NCBI GenBank assembly: GCA_049889175.1
Contig: JBMHDW010000002.1
Coordinates: 1-64,000, forward strand
Direction: 5' to 3'
DNA: 64,000 bases
From: JBMHDW01 sp049889175
GTDB lineage: Bacteria > Pseudomonadota > Gammaproteobacteria > Comchoanobacterales > Comchoanobacteraceae
Numbering within the stretch: position 1 is the first letter of the stretch; each line of letters begins with the position of its first letter. Positions 7,541 through 15,800 of this stretch are shown here, one piece after another. The notes below the pieces were generated by a model. That model was not told the origin of the DNA. It saw only the letters and a list, made by a program, of their open reading frames with translations, and made no database searches. The position numbers and the translations under genes were made by a program.

Positions 7541-8152
7541 ATGATGAATAGCACAACGCAACACAATAAAATTCAGTACAGCACTTATTTTTTCAGTAAG
7601 CGTGTGCCAAAAGATGTTTTGGCTAGTTTGACTTTAATGCTCTGGGTTGTTTTAGCTTTTTCACTATTTGCTATGTATCATTTCTTACCATTCCCTTACT
7701 TCCAAATGAGTGCTATTTTTATCTTTTCTCAGTGGTTATCAAGTTTGCTACAACTTCAAATGAATGAGTCGTCGCTCAACTTAGGTTTGAATGCTGAGTG
7801 CTTTGTATTTATGGGTGAGGTTATGGTTAAAAACTCATTGTACTCAACTTTTTTTCTATCGCTCATGGGGTTCGTTTATGCCAGCATTAATGAGCAGTTA
7901 TTTACTTTAGGTCTTTTTTATTCTTCGCCTGGAATGTTTTTAAGTGTTGGCTTTATGCCACTTTTTTTGAGTTTTATGTTTCCAGTTATCATGCCTTTAA
8001 GTGAGCCACTTGGCAAAAAAGTTCAATACCTTGTTGCTGATCAAGATCTTCAAGGCAGAGCTAAAAGTTTAGTGTGTGATACAGAAAGCTTGACAAATAG
8101 GAAGGAAACTGGTCACAATACGCTACACCGGGCCTGTAGCTCAGTTGGTTAG
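7541..8152 (+). CDS. Unknown membrane protein whose 3' end overlaps a tRNA gene, about 203 residues
   Basis: I do not recognise this protein. It has about four hydrophobic segments (LTLMLWVVLAFSLFAMY, a helix around FQMSAIFIFSQWL, STFFLSLMGFVYA, and a long C-terminal one) and a hydrophilic tail. The start is ATG 7541 or 7544, just after TAAGG. The last eight codons and the TAG stop lie inside the downstream tRNA-Ile2 gene, an overlap of 23 bp, so the final residues HRACSSVG are encoded by the tRNA acceptor and D arms. It forms a pair with the preceding membrane-protein gene. Confidence 0.65.
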   Translation: MMNSTTQHNKIQYSTYFFSKRVPKDVLASLTLMLWVVLAFSLFAMYHFLPFPYFQMSAIFIFSQWLSSLLQLQMNESSLNLGLNAECFVFMGEVMVKNSLYSTFFLSLMGFVYASINEQLFTLGLFYSSPGMFLSVGFMPLFLSFMFPVIMPLSEPLGKKVQYLVADQDLQGRAKSLVCDTESLTNRKETGHNTLHRACSSVG

Positions 8153-8203
8153 AGCAGTGGACTCATAATCCATTGGTCGCAGGTTCGAGTCCTGCCGGGC
8201 CCA
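8130..8203 (+). tRNA. tRNA-Ile2 (CAU), lysidine-type
   Basis: GGGCCTG starts the acceptor stem and pairs with CGGGCCC at the 3' end. The anticodon loop is CTCATAA (CAU) with stem TGGA/TCCA, and the T arm is GCAGG-TTCGAGT-CCTGC. Positions C4-G69 and C5-G68 plus A73 match the identity elements read by TilS, which converts CAU to lysidine-AU. It is therefore the AUA-reading tRNA-Ile rather than a methionine tRNA. CCA is not encoded. The gene overlaps the preceding CDS by 23 bp and ends 4 nt before the dapF start codon. Confidence 0.85.
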
Positions 8204-8207
8204 ATAT

Positions 8208-8918
8208 ATGAATAATACATTTACAAAAATGCATGGTTGTGGCAATGATTTTGTCATTGTTGATGCTTCGCGTAGTAATACAAACTTAAACATCTTTTTA
8301 AAGCAAGCCAATCGTAGAACAGGCATAGGTTTTGATCAATTATTATGGATAGAGAAAGATCACGATATTGTAAATATGATGATTTATAATGCTGATGGCT
8401 CTCAAGCTTTTAATTGTGGTAATGGCTTACGCTGTGTTGCTGCTTATGTCAATCACCATTGGGGTGCGATCTATACACAAATTAGAATTGGTAATCAGCT
8501 GTATCCTTTTGTAGAAAATAATGGATGCTACTCTGTTTTAATGCCATCGCCAAGTCATTTAATACAAATGGGCCATTTTGATTTAGTGGAGGTAGGTAAT
8601 CGCCATCTTGTTTTATGGCAAGATGAAACAATACAAAATATAGAATCACTCAGTAAGCAGTATGATGCTAATGTGCATCAAGTTACGATGCAAGAAGGGG
8701 GTTTGATATTAAAGCCCTTTGAAAGAGGCGTTGGGTGGACACAAGCATGTGGAAGTGGTGCTTTGGCAGCGTATTGGTCGGCACATCAGCGAAGTAAAGC
8801 AATTAGCATGGTAAAAATGCCTGGTGGCAGCCTACACATCCAACCCGACAGTAATGGCGGATGGTTGTCAGGGCCTACTGCATTCGTATATGAGGGCAAA
8901 TTAACGATTACCGATTAA
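8208..8918 (+). CDS. dapF: Diaminopimelate epimerase
   Basis: DapF interconverts LL- and meso-diaminopimelate for lysine and peptidoglycan synthesis. The N-terminus TKMHGCGNDFVIVD matches the family, and both catalytic cysteines are present, in FNCGNGLRC and in TQACGSGA (after ERGVGW). At 236 residues it is shorter than the ~274 of E. coli, and the usual GNPH motif reads GNRH. The ATG at 8208 is only 4 nt after the tRNA-Ile2 discriminator base and has no Shine-Dalgarno sequence. Processing of the tRNA from a joint transcript would leave an essentially leaderless dapF mRNA. The gene's 3' end overlaps the convergent epmB gene by 18 bp. Confidence 0.93.
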   Translation: MNNTFTKMHGCGNDFVIVDASRSNTNLNIFLKQANRRTGIGFDQLLWIEKDHDIVNMMIYNADGSQAFNCGNGLRCVAAYVNHHWGAIYTQIRIGNQLYPFVENNGCYSVLMPSPSHLIQMGHFDLVEVGNRHLVLWQDETIQNIESLSKQYDANVHQVTMQEGGLILKPFERGVGWTQACGSGALAAYWSAHQRSKAISMVKMPGGSLHIQPDSNGGWLSGPTAFVYEGKLTITD

Positions 8919-9860
8919 GATTTTATGAGGTTGGTGCGCAACTTCTTGACAAAGCTTGGGGACTAAATAACCCGGTGTTGTTGCTTGAAGTTTTTGGTAG
9001 ATTTTTTTGGCATTTTTTAAATCAGTTTGAAAATGATGAGCCCCTTTCACAGGATCCAATAGATGAAGGTAATAGGGTTGTATTCTTGAAGAAATTAAGG
9101 TGTGTGAGAGTTTTTTTAATGTGTTAGGACAATCATTAATACCTTTAAGTAGGACAGATTGGTTATAAAGCAATATAGAAGATGGTAATTGCTTTAATGC
9201 TTGATGAACACTATGGTCAATTTCGTTGGGGTGATTAATGTGAAACACAATGCTGGTAACAGTAGGTAAGCACTCAAGGGCCTGAATGAATTCAGGCGTT
9301 ATACGGTCGGGTATGACAATCGGTAACCGAGTGTGTATTCTGATGAATTTGATTTGTTTATAATGGCTAATATGTTTTAGCAATGCTGCAAGTTTGTTAT
9401 CATGTAGCATTAGGGGGTCACCACCGCTTAAGATGACCTCATCAATATGAGGATGTTGAGTTAAGTGGCGGTCAACAGTCTTTAGATCTAATGTATGCTG
9501 AGCATACGGAAAGTGGCGTCTGAAGCAATAGCGACAGTGCAGAGCACAGCCTCCGCTGACCATTAATAAAAGTCTATTATGATATTTGTGTATGAGTCCT
9601 TGATCAGGTGACTGCTGAAGTTCTTGAAGAGGGTCTTCGAGAAAAGTTGAGTCTTGTAGTTCTGCTTGAGTTGGCAATATTTGCTGTAATAAGGGGTCAT
9701 TTATGTTCCCAGGCATCATGCGCTCAACAAAGGGTTTTGGTACCCAAAGTGGAAATGATTGAATGCTTGGAACATGTGCATCTAAAGATAAATCTTTGAG
9801 TAACTGATGGCTATCCCGATAACCCATTTTTAATATTGATTGCCATTTTATCTTGTTCAC
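8901..9860 (-). CDS. epmB: EF-P (R)-beta-lysylation radical SAM protein EpmB
   Basis: A KamA-like lysine 2,3-aminomutase that makes (R)-beta-lysine for attachment to EF-P. The radical-SAM cluster motif is CALHCRYCFRRHFPY (Cys-x3-Cys-x2-Cys), followed by EVILSGGDPLML and RIHTRLPIVIP. The 319-residue length fits EpmB rather than the longer catabolic KamA. The start is a GTG at 9860 with AAGGAGA nine bases upstream. It is divergent from efp with only 51 bp between the start codons, and epmA follows efp, so the EpmA–EpmB–EF-P set is complete. No epmC hydroxylase is seen. Confidence 0.93.
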   Translation of the reverse strand: MNKIKWQSILKMGYRDSHQLLKDLSLDAHVPSIQSFPLWVPKPFVERMMPGNINDPLLQQILPTQAELQDSTFLEDPLQELQQSPDQGLIHKYHNRLLLMVSGGCALHCRYCFRRHFPYAQHTLDLKTVDRHLTQHPHIDEVILSGGDPLMLHDNKLAALLKHISHYKQIKFIRIHTRLPIVIPDRITPEFIQALECLPTVTSIVFHINHPNEIDHSVHQALKQLPSSILLYNQSVLLKGINDCPNTLKKLSHTLISSRIQPYYLHLLDPVKGAHHFQTDLKNAKKIYQKLQATTPGYLVPKLCQEVAHQPHKILIGNR

Positions 9861-9907
9861 AATAGAACATCTCCTTATACTGTAGTTTTTTATATCACGT
9901 TGGAGGG
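9853..9907 (+). promoter_or_regulatory. Short divergent control region between epmB and efp
   Basis: For efp there is a plausible -10 TATACT (9877-9882) with a TTGTTC 18 bp upstream and a GGAGGG ribosome-binding site at 9902-9907 before the GTG start. The minus-strand ribosome-binding site of epmB (AAGGAG) falls in the same 51-bp interval, so the two genes share a compact control region. Confidence 0.4.
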
Positions 9908-9911
9908 TACT

Positions 9912-10490
9912 GTGGCAACCAATCTTAAAATGAATGATTTATCACGAGGCAAAAAACTTATGGTCAATAATGAACCACATAATGTTGTTTCAGTTGAGTT
10001 TGTAAAACCCGGAAAAGGGCAAGCATTTGCGCGTTTAAAGTTAAAAAATTACATCAGTAATAAACTTATTGAGAAGACGATTAAGTCGAATGAATCATTT
10101 GAGGAAGCTGAAGTCAAAGAGTTTGAGGTGAGTTTTTTATATATGGATGAGCAGTATTTGCATGTTATGGAGCCAAACTCCTTTGAGCAATATGATATTG
10201 ATCGGAGTATTGTGGCTGATGAAACGTTGCAGTGGTTAAAAGAAGATCAAGAAGTCATGATTGTTCAGTTTAATGGTGAGATCATTGGCATAAGTTTACC
10301 TCAGTTTATTGTTTTAGAGGTTGTGGAAGCAGATGATGTCGTTAAGGGCAATACCGTTAGTAATGTTGTCAAAGAGGTGGTTCTTGAGACAGGTACTAAG
10401 ATAAAAGTACCTGCTTTTATTAAGCAGACAGAGAAAATAAAAATCGATACAGAACTCAATCAATATGTTGAACGTGTCAATGAAAAATGA
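9912..10490 (+). CDS. efp: Elongation factor P
   Basis: EF-P binds the ribosome E site and relieves stalling at polyproline. The modified lysine sits in the PGKGQAF loop (about residue 34), as in lysylated EF-P proteins. The three-domain protein of 192 residues matches family length; it begins ATNLKMNDLSRGKK. The start is the GTG at 9912, four bases after GGAGGG; the frame is open further upstream but those residues do not match EF-P. The last 26 bp overlap the start of epmA. Confidence 0.95.
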   Translation: MATNLKMNDLSRGKKLMVNNEPHNVVSVEFVKPGKGQAFARLKLKNYISNKLIEKTIKSNESFEEAEVKEFEVSFLYMDEQYLHVMEPNSFEQYDIDRSIVADETLQWLKEDQEVMIVQFNGEIIGISLPQFIVLEVVEADDVVKGNTVSNVVKEVVLETGTKIKVPAFIKQTEKIKIDTELNQYVERVNEK

Positions 10491-11364
10491 TGCACAAAAG
10501 TTTTCTGATTTATTGAAAACCATTCGCCAATTTTTTTATGGTAGAGAGGCACTAGAGTTATTAACCCATCCACTATCGCCATTTGGTAATCCTGATCCAT
10601 ATGTTGAGCCGTTAAAATGTGAGGCTGGGTTTTTACATACATCACCAGAGTTTGAAATGAAAAAGTATCTTTCTCAAGGAGGAGGAGATTGTTTTCAAAT
10701 ATGCCACGTGTTTCGTCAAGAAGAAAAAGGAGCTTGGCATAGAGAAGCATTTATTATGTTAGAGTGGTATCGTTTAGCAACCTCTATGCAGGGTCTTATT
10801 GATGAAGTTATTCTCTTGTTAAATGAAGTCTTAGGGCCCCTTCCTGTAACCACAATGAGCTATGATGAAATGTTTAAGAGAGGCTTATCAATAGATATAA
10901 AAAATATCTCATTACAAGAACTTAGGGCGGTGTGCATAAAATATGATATGGCTGCTCATCACTGGTCATTTAATGACTGTTTATTTGCATTACAAGCAGT
11001 GCTTCTTGAGCCAGGATTTAACGGTTTAACAGTGATAAGAGATTACCCGAGTGATCAGGCATCTTTAGCTAAAGTGGGCCCTGATGGTAAGGCAAAGCGT
11101 TTTGAGATCTATGTTAATTCAATCGAATTAGCCAATGGCTTTGAAGAGTTAAATAATACCGAGGAACAACGGCTAAGGTTTTGTGAGCAGAATGAATTTA
11201 GAGCGAGAAACAAGCTATCACAAATACCTATTGATAGTGATTTCCTAAATGCATTAAAAACTTTGCCTGATTGTTCAGGCGTGGCTCTTGGGGTTGATAG
11301 GTTATTTGCTATTAAGCAAGGCCATCAGGCATTAGTAACAAATTATTTTAAATCTAAAAACTAG
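10465..11364 (+). CDS. epmA: EF-P--lysine ligase EpmA (PoxA/GenX)
   Basis: A class II lysyl-tRNA-synthetase-like enzyme without an anticodon-binding domain that joins lysine to EF-P. Class II motif 2 appears as CFQICHVFRQEEKGAWHREAF-like sequence with EFEMKKYL before it, and motif 3 as GVALGVDRLFAI. About 299 residues is typical. It overlaps efp; the start is ATG 10465 or ATG 10480. Neither has a strong ribosome-binding site, which fits translational coupling to efp. Confidence 0.93.
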   Translation: MLNVSMKNDAQKFSDLLKTIRQFFYGREALELLTHPLSPFGNPDPYVEPLKCEAGFLHTSPEFEMKKYLSQGGGDCFQICHVFRQEEKGAWHREAFIMLEWYRLATSMQGLIDEVILLLNEVLGPLPVTTMSYDEMFKRGLSIDIKNISLQELRAVCIKYDMAAHHWSFNDCLFALQAVLLEPGFNGLTVIRDYPSDQASLAKVGPDGKAKRFEIYVNSIELANGFEELNNTEEQRLRFCEQNEFRARNKLSQIPIDSDFLNALKTLPDCSGVALGVDRLFAIKQGHQALVTNYFKSKN

Positions 11365-11415
11365 ACAAATATCATAGATAATTATATACTTAAATTTATT
11401 TAATTAGGTTGTTTT

Positions 11416-12072
11416 ATGAAGACATTGGGCATTCATCACGAAGGGTGGAAATTTTTTTTCATATTTTCTGTGGCTTTTGCACTCATTTACCTATTATATC
11501 CACCAATTTCCTACGCTGTACTCGTCTTATGCTTTTATACACTCTATTTTTTTAGAGATCCTGAACGAGTGGCACCGAAACAAGAAAATGCTGTTATCTC
11601 ACCAGCAGATGGTGTGATCTGTCAGATTAAATCAGCTCAAGCACCACCTGAAGTTGGTTTTTCAGGGAGTAAGAACTGCACAAAAGTTTCAGTTTTTATG
11701 AACGTATTTAATGTTCATGTAAACCGTTCGCCCATTAAAGGAGATGTGATACATCAGCAGTATATCCCGGGTGCTTTTTTCAATGCATCATTGGATAAAG
11801 CCAGTGAACATAATGAGCGTAATGCGCTGCGTATTGTACACGAATCCGGTAAAGAAGTGGGCTTAGTTCAAATTGCTGGCCTTATTGCTCGAAGAATTGT
11901 CCAATGGATCCCAGAAGATAAAAAGCTTAGCTCAGGAGAGCGCTTTGGGTTAATCCGGTTTGGAAGTCGTGTTGATCTGTATTTGCCGACCGATACAGTG
12001 TTAAAGGTTAAGATTGGTCAGAAAGTCACCGCGGGTGAAACCATTATTGCTACCCTTCAGGGTAACGAGTGA
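11416..12072 (+). CDS. psd: Phosphatidylserine decarboxylase, short type
   Basis: Psd converts phosphatidylserine to phosphatidylethanolamine at the inner membrane. Two N-terminal hydrophobic helices are followed by FFRDPER, SPADGVI and FMNVFNVHVNRSP. The self-cleavage site that yields the pyruvoyl group is the Gly-Ser in RFGSRVD near the C-terminus. At 218 residues it is the short form of the family. Its stop codon overlaps the start of pssA (TGATG), so the two steps of phosphatidylethanolamine synthesis are coupled. Confidence 0.93.
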   Translation: MKTLGIHHEGWKFFFIFSVAFALIYLLYPPISYAVLVLCFYTLYFFRDPERVAPKQENAVISPADGVICQIKSAQAPPEVGFSGSKNCTKVSVFMNVFNVHVNRSPIKGDVIHQQYIPGAFFNASLDKASEHNERNALRIVHESGKEVGLVQIAGLIARRIVQWIPEDKKLSSGERFGLIRFGSRVDLYLPTDTVLKVKIGQKVTAGETIIATLQGNE

Positions 12073-12815
12073 TGGTCAAGGCATTACCGAATTTAGCAAC
12101 GGTTGCCAATGCTGTTTGTGGGCTTTCCGCAGTCTTTTTAGCGCTTAATGGATACGTACATGAAGCCTGTTATTGTATTGTTCTAGCGGCTATTATGGAT
12201 TCTATGGATGGGCGATTAGCTAGGGCACTATCTGTTTCATCTAAATTAGGTGCTATGCTTGATGATCATGCTGATGTAGTTAGTTTTGGACTAGCACCTA
12301 CTATTATCTTATGGCAATACAGCTTGAATAGTGACTATCAATCTATTGCCTTCGTTATTGGTGTTCTTTACGTTCTTGCAGTAGTGTATCGTATCTGTCG
12401 TTGTACAATGACTAAGCATAACTTTCAAAATGCTTACCTTGGTCTTGCATCACCACTTGGTGCTGGGCTGGCTTTACTTCCCTTTTATTATGCTGGTATG
12501 TTGTCAGAATCAACAGTTATTTCAGTATTCCCATTATTGATCAGTTTTAGTATCGCTTGCACTCTAATGGTTCTACCATATCCCATCTATATTTATAGAA
12601 ATGTGCCTTCAAAATTTGTTTACAGTTCTGTTATTTTAGCATTGTTATTATTTGGCGTAGCGCTAGGTAGCAGTCACTCGATTCCAGCATTAGTTATCGG
12701 CTTTTATGCCTTTTTCTTTATGGCAATGGTTTTCAGGCAGTTTAAAATCTTGCTGAGATTTAACGCTATAAAATGGGCCGATTCCAGGAAGTTACGGAAT
12801 CAAAACAGCGACTAG
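12072..12815 (+). CDS. pssA: CDP-diacylglycerol--serine O-phosphatidyltransferase
   Basis: A membrane CDP-alcohol phosphatidyltransferase making phosphatidylserine for Psd. The family signature is intact as DGRLARALSVSSKLGAMLDD (Asp-Gly-x2-Ala-Arg-x8-Gly-x3-Asp-x3-Asp), followed by HADVVSFGLAP. Several membrane helices follow. This is the CDP-alcohol type, not the phospholipase-D-like PssA of E. coli. The ATG at 12072 overlaps the psd stop. The 3' end overlaps the convergent giant gene by 50 bp. Confidence 0.93.
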   Translation: MVKALPNLATVANAVCGLSAVFLALNGYVHEACYCIVLAAIMDSMDGRLARALSVSSKLGAMLDDHADVVSFGLAPTIILWQYSLNSDYQSIAFVIGVLYVLAVVYRICRCTMTKHNFQNAYLGLASPLGAGLALLPFYYAGMLSESTVISVFPLLISFSIACTLMVLPYPIYIYRNVPSKFVYSSVILALLLFGVALGSSHSIPALVIGFYAFFFMAMVFRQFKILLRFNAIKWADSRKLRNQNSD

Positions 12816-15800
12816 AGCCCTTGTCATCTTCATTATTACTTTTATCTTTTAGTTCTAAATATTTTCGCGAATCATTCCAAAAATCAATTTCATAACTTTG
12901 GAATAATTGTTCATTCCTTCTATGATTTTCTGTGCTCTCCACAATGACTCCTTCAAACATCTGTGCAGGCGTTCTACTTAAATCATGGGTAATCTTATCA
13001 TTAAATAGGTCACCATTTTCAACATTACAATAAGTTCTATAGTCTTGCAGTATCTCTGGTAAATCCATTGTATTCATATCAGGTGTTTGTTGTAATAATT
13101 TTTCAATTGTCTCAAAAACATCTATATTACAGCTGTAATGAGGCGATTCCTGAAATGATAGATCAAGCTTTTTAGAGTATAAATCAAATCCTATTCTATT
13201 AATTGTATAGAATATATTGGCGCTTATTATTCTTTGATGTTGAGGCTTCAATGATAAACTCTTAATTGACACAGGATGTGAAAAAAACGATATAGGACGT
13301 TCTTCTGAATTAAAGTTTTCATAACTAAATGTTTTTGAATTAAAATAGTCAATATGTTTTTTCTTGAGCTCTGAAGGTAAGCAATACCTATTAAAGTTAT
13401 ACCTTAATTGACTAGTCACTTTTAAGTAGTTATAGCAATGTTTTGTAAAAGCAGAAATGGTTGGCTCTTCTTCATCCAGTGATGAATCCTCAGGAGATAT
13501 AAAATTTAGAAGACTTTGAAGTTTATTGCATAAAATCAAATTAGGATTATCATCCCCATTAGCTTTAACACCATCTGGCTTAATCGCATCAATTGCCTCT
13601 TTAAAAAACTTAATTTGTATTTTTCTTGGGCTTGCGCATAGCCAATGGAAAAAACGTTGGCACCATTCGTGATTGGCTTTGCCTAATAATGAAATGATGT
13701 CTTGAATAATAACGAGGATATCCTCCTTAATAAAGTCGTAGTATTGATTTAATTTAACAGGCAAGTATCGCTCTGTTTGCTTGCCATCATAAGAAAAATC
13801 ATGCTGTATGCTCAAATCAAATCTCAAGTTATCTAAAAGCTGTGTTGCAAGCTTTTTTTGACTTTCACTATCTTGTTTAACCTCTGTTTCTTGTTTTCCT
13901 TTTGCTTTTTCATATGCATCGGGTATGTATTTTGCAGTAAACATTTGAATGCTATCTTTATCTATTTGTTCAAGGAGTTTCATGTTATAAATGGGATATT
14001 TATCGATAAGCACTTGATTTTTGGTTATGGGTAACTCATCTTTTGTATTGCTAAACTCTGAATTAATATCAATCATTGATTTTGCTGCAATAGCCATTGC
14101 AGTACGAGTTACATCTTTGTGCTCAAGTATGTTTTTTTGCTTTCTCCAGGCTTGAATTTTGGGTAGTGGCACTCGTTTAGTTTCACCAGTATCTTCATCA
14201 TAGATTGGTACTTTTGGGCTTGGGTGTGTGTTGGTTAATAAATAAGGGTGTTTCAGCAAGGCTAAAATAAACGCATAGGGTTCTGCGTCAATTAAGTCAG
14301 CTGCATTAGCGTTACCACCACAAATTAGGTAATTAACATAATGCTTCCAGTGGACATCTTTAGAAGCATCATCTGATATTATTTCTTTATCAGATATCAT
14401 CCAATCATAAAAATGAGGGAGTTCAATATTTCTTTCTTCTAGACTAATAAGCGTTAAGAGAGATTTTGAGCTCAATTGATTCACGGCAGTTTCTAAAAGA
14501 TTTTTAATCGATGCACTTTTACCTAACTCAACCTTGTCTATAACAGGTAGTGTATCTTGGTTGAAAGCATCTTTACCAAATTTGAGTAAATTTGACAATA
14601 TATCCTGTCTTACACGTTTATGAGAAATTAATTTCATATTAAAATTACTTGAATTTAGACGACGAGCAATAAGGTTTTCACCTCTGATGCAATCTTTCGC
14701 ATATTTAAGCCAAGCTCGTATGGTTTTTTCCTCAGTATCCACATAATCAAGATAAGTGGAAAAGTTGTTGAACTCTAATAGTGATTCAGGATTATGAAAA
14801 TAGGGTATTAGTTTTTCAACCATTTGATTGGCTTCACTTGGCTTGGTTTTTAAAGTTTCAATATCATTTTTTAAAATGATGGTAAATCCCAAATATTTCA
14901 CAAAACTATTGATATTATCAGTTAAAGATGACCACTTTTGCTCTTCTTTAGATTTTCTTTCTTTCAGCTCTTTAATATTGCTTTCAGCTTCGCGCTTTGC
15001 GGCTTTACATTGACGCATATGATATGACAAGAGATCTTTATGTGCCATACCATTTTTTATAATATTATTTTTTTGCTTTTCCAGTCCTTCAATAGTGTTA
15101 TTTAGTATGTTGGCTTCATAGTCTTGTATAATGGTGTTTAAGTCTATTATTTCAAAATTAATTTTCTCACGCTCAGTTTCATTAGTACAGTTTTTAAGGT
15201 CTTGCTGTTTTTGTTGTTTCTGTGCCATGTAGGTGTTATCTTTGCATTTTTCTATTTTTCTAGATACTTCGCGTATTTGGTTATTTAGTTCTTGTATTCG
15301 GTCATTGAAAACGTTTTTCTTTATTTGCTCGGGGTGTTGTTCAGCAGCTGCTTTTAGCTGATTAGATCGATATAGTTCTTTTTCCCATGTTTTTATTTCA
15401 TTTTCTAATGTTTTAATTTTTTTACAATGATTATCATAGCCATATGTATATAATTGTAAGTAAGTATCACCATTCAATAAATTAGCTTTAAAGTCAGCTT
15501 CTGTTACTGTTAAATGTTCGCATATATCCCTAAGAATAAAAGCGTTCAATGTTTCGGTTCTTGACTCTCCATATTGCATCAGAAGTAATGACTCTACTCT
15601 AGATATGACTAAGGTTTCGCCATAAGTATTTGATTTGGGTGGCTTTTTAGGGAGAAGTGCGGGCATTAATTTAACAGCTTTCATTTTTGCAGCAGTTTCT
15701 CCATTAGGATCTAAGTCATCGTATAAAACAATAGTAAGGTCAATATTTGCTTTTATTTTTGCAGCAGTTTCTGCATTAGGATCTAAGTCATCGTTTAAAA

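Noticed and set aside
9854..9869. TGTTC-N6-GAACA inverted repeat as an operator between epmB and efp
   Set aside because: It is short, lies across the epmB start codon, and no known regulator site matches; chance is likely.
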